Shown: in pieces, positions 36,901-42,709 of the stretch | How positions within the stretch are numbered: the first letter of the stretch is position 1 | How the letters are laid out: each line of letters starts with the position of its first letter | Origin: Verrucomicrobiota bacterium | GTDB lineage: Bacteria > Verrucomicrobiota > Verrucomicrobiia > Opitutales > UBA953 | NCBI GenBank assembly: GCA_014193315.1 | Contig: BJHS01000002.1 | Coordinates: 160,803-224,802, forward strand | Direction: 5' to 3' | Length of the DNA stretch: 64,000 bases | Made by a program: the position numbers and the translations under genes | The notes under the pieces: generated by a model | Seen by the model: the letters and a program-made list of their open reading frames with translations, nothing else | What the model was told of the DNA's origin: nothing | Databases searched by the model: none

Positions 36901-38752
36901 TGCCCGGGATGACGAGCTCGCCCTTGCTGTTGACGTCGGCGGCGGTACGCACCGCATCGACCGCGGTGTAGATTTCGCCCGCGGTCGGGGACCCGACGTT
37001 CGTCGAACCCTTGGAGCTCAAGGCGAAGTCCGCCTGAAAATTGCGGACCGTCTGGTCGTTGCGGAGGATGACCTCGGCGCCGGTGCTGGCGTAGGACACA
37101 TACTGCCCCGTGGCATTCTTGGCCAACGTCAGGGTGCCGACGTCAGGGAAGAGGGCCGGACGATAATCCCAGCGTGGATAATTATTCGAGTTGGACGGCA
37201 CCTGCACGAAGCGGATGTCGGCACCGCGGCGGGAGAGGCCTAGGGCGGCCTCGGTCTGCTGGGAGCCGTTGGCGTCCGCGGTGTCCTGCGTCCCGGCGAT
37301 GTTAAAGGAGCTGCTGTTGGCGAAAGTGAGGCCCGTGGACGACTCGAGGATCGTCGTGCCGCCGCCCGCGATGAAGTCGCCGATCATGCGGGAGTCGTTG
37401 AGGACGCGAAGCGTGCCGGCGCCGGTCTTGATGACTTTGCCGCTGCCCGCGAGGATGCCGACGGAGCCGACGAAGTCTTGGTCGATGTGGATGCCGAGAC
37501 GGTAGGCCGAGTCCGGGCCCGTGGTGACGGTGGTCTGGAACTGGTCGTTGTTGTCGCCGGCTTGAAGGTTGTGCGCGAAGTTGAGCCGCAGGGAGCCGAC
37601 CTGGGCGGCGGTGTTGGTGAAACTGAGTTCGGCGGAACCGTTGAGCACGATGCTTCTCGCGCCCGTCATGCGCTTGGCGAGGGCATAGGTGATGCCGGCC
37701 ACGTCGGCCGCGTTGACGGAGATCTGGGCGACCAGCGCCGGAATCTCATTCGCGGCGAGGATCTGGCTCTCCACGCGGGGGCCGTAGTCGTGCCACATGT
37801 TGAGGTAACCGCTGACCATGAGCATGCCGGCATCGACCTGAACGCGCCCCTGCAGGCCCGAGAGACGCCAGGCGTTGGCGTTCGGGGTACCGGCGGGGGT
37901 GAGGTTGGGGTGCAGGTCGACGGGGCGCAGGCCGTAGATATTGTTGGTCCCCGGGGTGGACAGGGCGAAGCCTAACAGCGTCTGGACATAGGAATACGGC
38001 AACGCGACATTGTAACCGAACATCTGGCCGTAGTGGCCCTGATACTGGAGGACGCCGCCGCCGGTCTTGGTGATGTCGCCGTCGCCGCGGAAGGCACCCG
38101 AGATCGTCGAGGCCACGAGGCTTTCGAGAATCACGGTGGTGCCGGCGTTGGTGGCGGTGATCCGGTTGGCGGTGGTCGGGTTACGCAGGACCACGAACGG
38201 CTTCGGGTCCGTGGCGAGCGCCGGGGTTGCCACGGTGAAGTTGACCGTGCCGAGCTGCAGCGTGCCGTTGGGGGTCGTCAGGTAGGGGGCAAAGGCAAGG
38301 GAGTGCGACAGATCGATGTCGGTGAAGGTGGAGACCAAGGGCTCCGCGCTGGACGTGTTGAAGCTGCCCGGGAGCAGTCGATAGCCGCTGCTCTGGAAGG
38401 TCAGCGTCTGGGATTGGCTGGAGACATTGCTCGAGTCGATCAGGAGATTCAAAGTCGCGGACGGGTACACCGCGTTCGGGTCGACCGGGAGAGCCGAACC
38501 GGTGAAGGCAAAGGTCAACGTTGAGGTATTTGTCAGGCGGGAGCCGTTGACGAGGGGGGTGCCAGCCAAATTGGTCGCCCGCCAGTGAGTGTGGGCGGGC
38601 GTTCCGGTCCATTTATCCCAGATTCCAGTGCCCCCATTGGAGGCGGGGGTAGGCCCCACCCAGGTGGCCGTCGTGACGTTTTGTTGGGCCTGGGCGAGGC
38701 TTGCGGTCGCAAGCATAGCGGCGGCCACCAACAGAGACTTAGAAATCCGCAT
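30914..38752 (-). CDS. Giant autotransporter adhesin B (2612 aa)
   Basis: 2612 aa. The signal peptide (about 1-22) is MRISKSLLVAAAMLATASLA ending AQA. The passenger is a repetitive beta-helix with the same KTGAGTLxV/L repeats as protein A, and at least three copies of the GIPAGTTI module at about residues 975-1110 and 1400-1460. The C-terminal barrel spans about 2325-2612 and ends Tyr-Arg-Arg-Arg-Phe. The two proteins are paralogous in plan but not close copies. The gene is first in the pair, with a good promoter at 38789-38817. The ligand is unknown; an adhesive or biofilm role is the usual inference for such proteins. Confidence 0.93.
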   Translation of the reverse strand: MRISKSLLVAAAMLATASLAQAQQNVTTATWVGPTPASNGGTGIWDKWTGTPAHTHWRATNLAGTPLVNGSRLTNTSTLTFAFTGSALPVDPNAVYPSATLNLLIDSSNVSSQSQTLTFQSSGYRLLPGSFNTSSAEPLVSTFTDIDLSHSLAFAPYLTTPNGTLQLGTVNFTVATPALATDPKPFVVLRNPTTANRITATNAGTTVILESLVASTISGAFRGDGDITKTGGGVLQYQGHYGQMFGYNVALPYSYVQTLLGFALSTPGTNNIYGLRPVDLHPNLTPAGTPNANAWRLSGLQGRVQVDAGMLMVSGYLNMWHDYGPRVESQILAANEIPALVAQISVNAADVAGITYALAKRMTGARSIVLNGSAELSFTNTAAQVGSLRLNFAHNLQAGDNNDQFQTTVTTGPDSAYRLGIHIDQDFVGSVGILAGSGKVIKTGAGTLRVLNDSRMIGDFIAGGGTTILESSTGLTFANSSSFNIAGTQDTADANGSQQTEAALGLSRRGADIRFVQVPSNSNNYPRWDYRPALFPDVGTLTLAKNATGQYVSYASTGAEVILRNDQTVRNFQADFALSSKGSTNVGSPTAGEIYTAVDAVRTAADVNSKGELVIPGTGFGGTLRLEGHTLTINQETGRDGYYNGTIFGYDSVNGVAGGRIIKTGAGALVLLLTGGSAYDYTEIQGGTFIANVQGLGQKQVLIGDGGTFAILQNNAGTLSANLAGSAGSTLKLLASAVINNGSGAGIQVNPGLDPGEVNVINGQNDFYGKIVVNDGVDLSFNGGKNNTFINAASVTLDSGSTRETVLRFGDTNQLVRNLAGNDYARVELGRGDITLEQNANLTYTGSVTGVGSLIKQGSGTFVLAGTTGTNLYKDSYYGATIVRPTGVLAAGTANATPNTSALVIVGGGTYSNGNQAQVVGALFGSASAVLNLGSGSLTVGYTTARASSLTTELQGSNPLLADYLGTTAQLSPITVLGTPVTQTSTGVAPAPIGTTSLALSSITNVAVGQAITGTGLAAGTFVTQVIAGGAATVTGTIASGALVLPTTNTAGLTIGQVVTGTGIPANTTIASIAPNSSITLSQALNANASGTVTGAAGVILSTGLIAAAAPGTNFAITRTQSIDVSSLGLSAAELNDLYTGVLTMPALTSLYLNRVAIGTNIGNYAAPTAAGETAFAATRSFDGTITGSGALIKIGNEDLTLGGSSPGFTGQIQISGGVLLLAWNAVPNAPSILTTAPGILGVTVTDAYDPIAGTIKRTFTTPILGSGSFSKRGAGYLILSPGVIAGQTPYTGSTTVEQGWLQMAALATNGAAVIANGAHLVLTTATDVTYNGAVSGAGQLEVRAGTATLTAGGSLAHTGGTLVRTGTLLASTGWAGATTGDITVLAGATARLNVQLNKAITSGDINTASLVVGDVTGLLTGQVVVGTGIPAGTTILGINAGTKTLTLSANLTAAATGTLQVANTLTAAGVFHGDGVIAKDGIGALTLTTATTDFAGTYRSLAGSTNLGSDNLFGAPLVAGQSIGAVDLQGSSVLNVLGGTDQTFRNLRGSAESTIRVAAAGSVLGLQVDANGAYDFLGRFQQGFGVTDATLVKFGTGTLSLAPTAGANSLGTIVVLEGKLVGTAAGYAAADIYVAEDATVAFHNALAGELNKVTFANIVRAASTLSGTLGTALNAPTLGAGTVGKTGAGIVELTAYSTALDFNIEAGELRLADLRTTSEALLEANIAAGATFRVALSGDRDIGVSGDPNSSQISGAGLLDLRSDGAAMRIVTAYAQPGVATTNLGANVTLDVSALLNITGITGDASSVLDIGSLGGGRALALTQSIDGAFGGTLQGSDALVIKGSGMFRYTGATSLSAPTTVTVLGGGLGVDVTNTKDLDLVKDTTLATPRAARLGVMVTAGTASYTGVVTGSVGAAEMIKLGAGTLDLTDAAILAGSTLANQVFGVYVVKEGTLAVTLDAAGHILPDASNLSRPLRLEGGILAVEVSATGGTLQSQSDVRSTGSLNITTSGVNNATLTVLGDIGGNVSVDGGTALAISASNLGVTIAGNVNVSNSSALRGSANIGGNLTVGAGATLAPGYSPGTFTAVNYVNAGVASMEVTGTPTGTAPNQLFNDSVQFSGVADLNNGGTGTLVIGRWNAPTTTTAPAYGKRFVLFKDTAVDATPTVSESFTKLFPANAITVDPADTNGRYLIVEPRAVGSFPGLTTAPSEYAVYFVGGADRYAIAGVQAGIVSYIQSITKTATGGALANGGTTFLPSSVSTDANYLSRLAASLMVMDDASLAPAMRSLQPGSLAAIPATVALEQRAETDALQRRLDQRRYDRAGYSVYYNEFFVEATSTSFKGGSGVGAPPFDSTLTGLLGGYIKDLNPWSVAGFTLGASHTKSTLADGAGTVSGNAYRATAFFSGMLGERRDTFFLDAGISLGNSSNKSERTTFMNSQHGSPSAMSYGAFARFGAGLATKGGVNFTPFVGLDMVRVSGKSFAETNANNDPSALHVSSYSYTSARASTGTGMTWLSVHEGQMIKFAFDVEAFAELGGGKTADITANFENVENVGQFTTQTDVASGAGFRLIPSFTYGPNPDTAYYLTLTLEKSGSTKTTGIEAGYRRRF

Positions 38753-38788
38753 GGTGTGGGGGGTCTGAGGGGGTTAAATGGAGTTTTT

Positions 38789-38817
38789 GTTATGTTATTC
38801 GCAACCTGCGGAGTCAA
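38789..38817 (-). promoter_or_regulatory. Sigma70-type promoter for the autotransporter pair
   Basis: On the minus strand TTGACT (38817-38812) is separated by 17 nt from CATAAC (38794-38789). The implied transcript start is about 30 nt before the ATG at 38752. Both hexamers match the consensus well for such a GC-rich genome. Confidence 0.6.
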
Positions 38818-39094
38818 CCACTGACCCCTTACCCATTGATGAGGTAAAGACCCCACACTTGGGTTCAACGCACACCCCAGAGGCGCAAAAATCAACGCCC
38901 AAAAAGGCTACGATCTTCGATGGGGTCGGCCGGCTTAGTCGACCCTCGCTTGCCGGCTTGCTCCGCCAAGGCGCAGCCCCCCCACGCGGCTGAACTGATA
39001 AATATGACTAAAAATAAGCATAATCGCCAGCGTGGCGTGGACGTTTTAGGCTTTATTTCACTCATTTGTACTAAAATGAAGGCCTTTTATGCGC

Positions 39095-39122
39095 TTGGCA
39101 ATAGTCCCTTAATTTTTACAAC
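39095..39122 (+). promoter_or_regulatory. Candidate promoter for the response-regulator gene
   Basis: TTGGCA (39095-39100) and TACAAC (39117-39122) are separated by 16 nt in an AT-rich stretch 38 nt before the ATG. The match is moderate. Confidence 0.4.
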
Positions 39123-39160
39123 TGTAAGCACCCCCTAGTCTTACCCCCCACCCGTTCTGC

Positions 39161-39928
39161 ATGAGCCCCAAGCAGAAACCACTCGTGGTCATCATTGAAG
39201 ATGAGCGAGGCCTTGCCGCCTTGCTCACCGAACAACTTGAGACCGCTGGCTTCGCCACCCAAGTCTTCCACAAAGGCGCCACCGCCCTGAAGTTCCTCGA
39301 GGAGAACCATGTTCATCTGGCGCTGCTCAACCCCGCCCTGCCCGACATCGATGGCTGGGAATTGCTCCAGAAAATCCGCCGGATGACACTCGGCCCCGCG
39401 GTGATCTTTCTCTCCGGACTCAAGCTCCCTGGGCAGGCCGCGCGGTCGCTCGACCTCGGGGCCGATGATTTCGTCGCGAAACCACACGACCAAGATGAGC
39501 TCGTGGCCCGTATCCATGCGGTGCTTCGACGGAGCGAGACTGCGGGCGATAGCCGGCTCACGGGCAACGCCGACCTCGCCACGGGCGTCTTCCTCTTCAA
39601 CGGGGCCGAGGTCCACCCGGAGCGGCTGGAGCTGGTCTTCGGGGCGGGCCGCAAGTGCAAGCTTGGCCGCAAAGAACTCGGCATCCTCTACCACCTGCAC
39701 GCCAACCCGGGCGTCATCATCAGCCGACACAGCCTCATCCACGCGGTCTGGGGCGTGCACGCCGACGTCCGGAGCCGCTCACTGGACCAGTACATCGCGA
39801 AGATTCGCGACGCCTTCGCGGGCTTCGGACGCAACCTCGAGTGCTTCCGCACCATCCACGGCATCGGCTACTGGTACGAACCGGCCCCGCCCCGCGAGCG
39901 GGAAGGAAAAAAGTCCCGCCGGGCTTGA
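39161..39928 (+). CDS. OmpR-type response regulator with atypical receiver
   Basis: 255 aa. The receiver domain (about 8-120) has the acidic pair in IIEDE, Ser85 in VIFLSG and Lys107 in FVAKPHD, but the phospho-acceptor Asp is replaced by Asn57 (LALLNPALPDIDG). A C-terminal winged helix (about 150-240) has LGRKELGILYHLHANPG and SLDQYIAKIRDAF, ending in HGIGYWYEP. Such Asn receivers cannot be phosphorylated in the usual way and may act constitutively or by another signal. No histidine kinase gene is adjacent. It is divergent from the giant adhesins, which are possible targets (inference). Confidence 0.88.
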   Translation: MSPKQKPLVVIIEDERGLAALLTEQLETAGFATQVFHKGATALKFLEENHVHLALLNPALPDIDGWELLQKIRRMTLGPAVIFLSGLKLPGQAARSLDLGADDFVAKPHDQDELVARIHAVLRRSETAGDSRLTGNADLATGVFLFNGAEVHPERLELVFGAGRKCKLGRKELGILYHLHANPGVIISRHSLIHAVWGVHADVRSRSLDQYIAKIRDAFAGFGRNLECFRTIHGIGYWYEPAPPREREGKKSRRA

Positions 39929-39961
39929 TTACCCCCGGATAGCCGCACACTAAGGAGCACG

Positions 39962-40297
39962 ATGAACATCAAGTGCTACCTCAAGCCCAGCTGCGGTTGG
40001 AGCAACGGCGTCCGCGCCATCATGAAGAAATACGCGTTGGCGTTCGAGGACGTGGACATCATCAACGTCGCGGCCAACTATGCCGAGATGGTGGAGCGCA
40101 CCGGCCAACGCCTGTCGCCCTGCGTGGAGATCGATGGCGAGATGCTGGCCGATGTCTCCGGCGCGGAAGTCGAACAGTACTTGCTGGCCAAGGGTCTGGT
40201 GCAACCGAACGAGGTCGCGCCGGCGGTGCCGACGAACGCCCCGTGCACGGACGAGGAGCACGAGAAGATGAAGGTGAAGACGATCCGGTTCTTCTGA
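39962..40297 (+). CDS. Monothiol glutaredoxin-like protein
   Basis: 111 aa thioredoxin fold. The active-site region KPSCGWSNG gives a Cys-Gly-Trp-Ser motif with a single active cysteine (Cys11), close to the CGFS motif of monothiol glutaredoxins. TGQRLSPCVEIDG supplies the cis-proline loop, modified to Pro-Cys, and a GEMLADVSGAE region follows. Around 30 extra C-terminal residues include a cysteine and basic end. Expected roles are thiol redox or Fe-S handling in the cytoplasm. It follows the regulator by 33 nt and may share its transcript. Confidence 0.8.
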   Translation: MNIKCYLKPSCGWSNGVRAIMKKYALAFEDVDIINVAANYAEMVERTGQRLSPCVEIDGEMLADVSGAEVEQYLLAKGLVQPNEVAPAVPTNAPCTDEEHEKMKVKTIRFF

Positions 40298-40308
40298 GCG
40301 CGGCGCGA

Positions 40309-40341
40309 GTTGATCCGTTGACCAGTTGGCCGGTTGGCCAG
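40309..40341 (+). repeat. Period-8 array, four GTTG-type octamers
   Basis: Octamers GTTGATCC, GTTGACCA, GTTGGCCG and GTTGGCCA, then G. It matches the array at 19056-19088 in 29 of 33 positions. It begins 11 nt after the glutaredoxin-like stop codon. Confidence 0.8.
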
Positions 40342-40351
40342 ATTAAAGGCC

Positions 40352-40397
40352 GTGCAAAGGTGCAAATCGGAGCGTTGCTCCTGTGCAAAAGTGCAAA
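40352..40397 (+). repeat. Four GTGCAAA repeats around a palindrome
   Basis: GTGCAAA occurs at 40352, 40360, 40383 and 40391, that is, two 15-bp units with an 8-bp internal period. Between them lies the perfect inverted repeat GGAGC-GTT-GCTCC (40369-40381). The layout resembles a compact protein-binding or mobile-repeat end, but no gene starts close by. Confidence 0.65.
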
Positions 40398-40412
40398 GGT
40401 CATTCTGAATTA

Positions 40413-40436
40413 GCTGGCCGGCTGACAAGTGGACAA
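40413..40436 (+). repeat. Degenerate period-8 array
   Basis: GCTGGCCG, GCTGACAA and GTGGACAA keep the 8-nt period and the core of the GTTGRCCN octamer seen at 19056 and 40309, with several changes. Confidence 0.5.
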
Positions 40437-40517
40437 GGGAGGCGCCCGTCACCCGTATCGGCGACTTTGGCTCTGATATGCTCCCAACCGCCAACCGCTA
40501 TTACCTGACGCAGGCAG

Positions 40518-40612
40518 GGACGTGATCGCTATCGCGTCCGCCCTGATGCGTAACGGATGCGATGTCATCGCATCCCTACCCGATACAACCAGGTCGGCAC
40601 GCAGTGCCGACC
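40518..40612. repeat. Three REP-like hairpins at exact 37-bp spacing
   Basis: Three inverted repeats with 9-bp arms start at 40518, 40555 and 40592. The second (GGATGCGAT, loop GTC) and third (GGTCGGCAC, loop GCA) are perfect; the first (GGACGTGAT, loop CGCT) has one mismatched pair. Each starts GG and ends CC, and the last two are followed by CTACCC. The arm sequences differ between units, so the structure is conserved more than the sequence. Confidence 0.75.
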
Positions 40613-40628
40613 CTACCCATTGCATTCC

Positions 40629-40664
40629 TTGACAACCGGCCAACGGGTCCACGGGTCAACCAAC
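40629..40664 (-). repeat. Inverted period-8 array
   Basis: On the minus strand the octamers read GTTGACCC, GTGGACCC, GTTGGCCG and GTTGTCAA, preceded by GTTG. With the plus-strand array at 40309 it brackets the hairpin region in opposite orientations, as at 19056/19183. Confidence 0.7.
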
Positions 40665-40680
40665 TCTGTCTCTATCTCTC

Positions 40681-40695
40681 CGCGCCTACGGCGCG
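40681..40695 (-). terminator. GC hairpin after the aminotransferase gene
   Basis: CGCGCC and GGCGCG form a perfect 6-bp stem with a 3-nt loop starting 1 nt after the stop codon. No T-run follows, so it may be only a weak or RNA-stabilising terminator. Confidence 0.35.
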
Positions 40696-40696
40696 T

Positions 40697-41860
40697 TTAC
40701 TCCGCCTTCCCGGCGGCGAAATCCGCGAGCGAAGCGGCGACCCACTCGCGCTGCTCGGCCGTGAGTTCCGGGAAGATCGGGATGCTCAGGACTTCGGCCG
40801 CAAGCTGCTCGGAGACGGGCAAGCTGTCGGCGCCGCGGTAGGCTTGGTCGACGAAACATTGCTGACGGTGCAGCGGGATCGGGTAGTAGATCTCGCAACC
40901 GATTTTGCGCGCGGTGAGGAAAGCCTTGAGCGCGTCGCGTCGGCCATGCGGCACGCGGAGCGTGAACTGGTTCCAGATGCCCTGGCCGGAGAAGTCCACC
41001 GGCAGGAGGAGCTTGGCGCCCTGCTCGGCGCCGGGACGGTTCTCGGCGATGCCGGGGGCGCCTTTCAACGCCGTATGGTAGAAGAGCGCGTTACCCGCGC
41101 GGGCGCAGTTGTACGACGGCAGGTGCGGCAGTTTGAGGTGGAGCAAGGCCGCCTGCAGCGGGTCCATGCGAAAATTCGCGCCGACCTCGCGGTGGTGGTA
41201 CTTCGGCTGCATGCCGTGGACGCGCAGGATGCGGGCGCGTTCGGCGAGCGCGTCGTCCTGGGTCGTGACGAGCCCGGAGTCGCCCATGCCGCCGAGGTTC
41301 TTGGACGGGAAGAAGCTCGTCGCCCCTAAATCGCCGGAGGACATCGTGGCGCGCCCTTTCCAGCGGGCGCCCATCGATTGGGCCGCGTCCTCGACGACGC
41401 GGATTTTATGGGCGGAGGCGAAGGCCTGGAGCGCGTCGAGGTCGCTCGACTGACCGAAGAGGTGCACCGGCATGATCGCGCGGGTGCGCGGCCCGACCTT
41501 CCGGGCGGCGTCCGCCAGATCGAGGTTGAAGTGGTGCGGGTTGACGTCGACCCAGACCGGCGTGGCGCCGAGGCGCGCGACGGAACCGGCGGTGGCGAAG
41601 AAGGTGAAGGACGGGAGGAGCACCTCGTCGCCTTCGCCGACGTCGAGCGCCATGAGCGCGAGGAGCAGCGCGTCGGTGCCGGAGGAGACGCCCAGCGCAT
41701 GCTTCACGCCGAGGAAGGCCGCGCAGTCTTTCTCGAAGGCTTCGAGGCGCGGGCCCATGATGAACTGGTTCGACCGGAGCACCTCGCGGAAAGCCGCCTC
41801 GAACTGGGGTTCGAGCGCCCGGTTCTGCGGGCCGAGATCAAGGAGCGGGACGGTCGTCAT
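40697..41860 (-). CDS. DegT/DnrJ/EryC1/StrS-family aminotransferase
   Basis: 387 aa from ATG 41860; a GTG seven codons upstream is possible. The PLP lysine is Lys187 in TSFFPSKNLGGMGDSG, with the cofactor Asp in VVEDAAQSMGA and the SSGTDAL phosphate loop. These enzymes transaminate keto-sugars of nucleotide sugars, giving amino sugars for LPS, O-antigen or glycoconjugates. It is isolated from the main polysaccharide block by 20 kb and is read on the minus strand 42 nt after lgt, so it could be co-transcribed with lgt. The exact sugar product is not readable. Confidence 0.92.
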   Translation of the reverse strand: MTTVPLLDLGPQNRALEPQFEAAFREVLRSNQFIMGPRLEAFEKDCAAFLGVKHALGVSSGTDALLLALMALDVGEGDEVLLPSFTFFATAGSVARLGATPVWVDVNPHHFNLDLADAARKVGPRTRAIMPVHLFGQSSDLDALQAFASAHKIRVVEDAAQSMGARWKGRATMSSGDLGATSFFPSKNLGGMGDSGLVTTQDDALAERARILRVHGMQPKYHHREVGANFRMDPLQAALLHLKLPHLPSYNCARAGNALFYHTALKGAPGIAENRPGAEQGAKLLLPVDFSGQGIWNQFTLRVPHGRRDALKAFLTARKIGCEIYYPIPLHRQQCFVDQAYRGADSLPVSEQLAAEVLSIPIFPELTAEQREWVAASLADFAAGKAE

Positions 41861-41902
41861 GGCGCGCTGGGCTTCTCCCACCGTCGACGCGGACGGGCAA
41901 CA

Positions 41903-42709
41903 TCATTCAGCCGTCCGTCGGGAGCGCCACAGCAGAAACAGCCCGCCCAAAGCCAGCGGCAAGGTCCAGAACTGCCCCGCCGTCAGGCCGAGGATATGGC
42001 CATCTTCCGCTTCGCGGAAGGCCTCGCAGACGATGCGTGCGACGGCGTAGAGCAGGAGGAATTCGCCGGCGATTCGGCCGGGGGGCAGTCGCCGCGGGTA
42101 CCGCCACAAGACCCACAGCAGCGGTACCAACCCTTCGCCGACGGCCTCATAGAGCTGCGAGGGGTGGCGCGGGGCCGGGCCGTCGTGCGGAAAAATCACC
42201 GCCCACGCGATATCGGTCGGGCGGCCGACCAACTCGGCATTCACGAAGTTGGCGAGGCGACCGAAAAAGAGACCGGCCGGCGCCACCGCGCACAACAGGT
42301 CGCCGACGGCCAGGAACGGCACCCCGCGGGTTCGGGCGTACCAAAGGCCGGCGAGCAACACGCCCAGAAAACCGCCGTGGCTGGCCATCCCGCCCTTCCA
42401 GACCTGAAAGACCATGAGCGGGTCCGCGGCGAACGCGTCGCGGGCGTAAAGCAGCACGTGCCCGAGGCGACCACCCACCAGGACCCCGACCATGACGGCG
42501 GTCACCAACGCGGACTCATCGGCCGCATGGCGGAGCGGGGCGATCCCTTGTCGCCGCCACCAGCCCAGCAACCCAGCGGCGACGAGGAAACCCGCCGCAT
42601 AGGCGAGGCCGTACCAATGCACCCCGCGCCAACCCCAACTGACCGGAAAATGGATCGCGACCGGATCGAGGTCGTGGACCCAGAAGGCGAGCGCCGCGCC
42701 GGCGCTCAT
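41903..42709 (-). CDS. lgt: Prolipoprotein diacylglyceryl transferase
   Basis: 268 aa integral membrane protein with about seven helices. The Lgt signature FFGRLANFVNAELVGRPTD, the preceding GGMASHGGFLG and the periplasmic HPSQLYEA are all present. It transfers diacylglycerol from phosphatidylglycerol to the lipobox cysteine of prolipoproteins at the inner membrane. Its ATG overlaps the stop of the upstream CBS-domain gene (ATGA). Confidence 0.95.
   Translation of the reverse strand: MSAGAALAFWVHDLDPVAIHFPVSWGWRGVHWYGLAYAAGFLVAAGLLGWWRRQGIAPLRHAADESALVTAVMVGVLVGGRLGHVLLYARDAFAADPLMVFQVWKGGMASHGGFLGVLLAGLWYARTRGVPFLAVGDLLCAVAPAGLFFGRLANFVNAELVGRPTDIAWAVIFPHDGPAPRHPSQLYEAVGEGLVPLLWVLWRYPRRLPPGRIAGEFLLLYAVARIVCEAFREAEDGHILGLTAGQFWTLPLALGGLFLLWRSRRTAE

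Larger units (their letters stand above)
38753..39160. other. 408-bp intergenic region between adhesin B and a regulator gene
   Basis: No gene seen. Parts are clearly AT-richer than the surroundings (about 38995-39125). It holds the adhesin promoter at its left end and a weaker candidate promoter for the regulator at its right end. A small palindrome CGCCA-GCG-TGGCG lies at 39025-39037, and the direct repeat GCCGGCTT occurs twice near 38930-38960. The divergent arrangement makes it a natural control region for both transcripts. Confidence 0.7.
40298..40696. other. 399-bp intergenic repeat-rich region
   Basis: No gene seen. From left to right it holds an octamer array (40309-40341), paired GTGCAAA repeats around a palindrome (40352-40397), a degenerate octamer array (40413-40436), three hairpins with a 37-bp spacing (40518-40612), an inverted octamer array (40629-40664) and a GC hairpin next to the aminotransferase stop (40681-40695). 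The density of small repeats suggests a site where repetitive elements have accumulated. Confidence 0.75.

Noticed and set aside
33245..37243. Long plus-strand open frames (33245-34645 and 35888-37243) inside autotransporter B
   Set aside because: Same reasoning: antisense frames with low-complexity composition over a strongly supported gene.
40518..40612. Possible short CRISPR array
   Set aside because: The spacing is regular, but the repeated parts are different palindromes, not identical direct repeats, there are only three units and no cas genes are visible.
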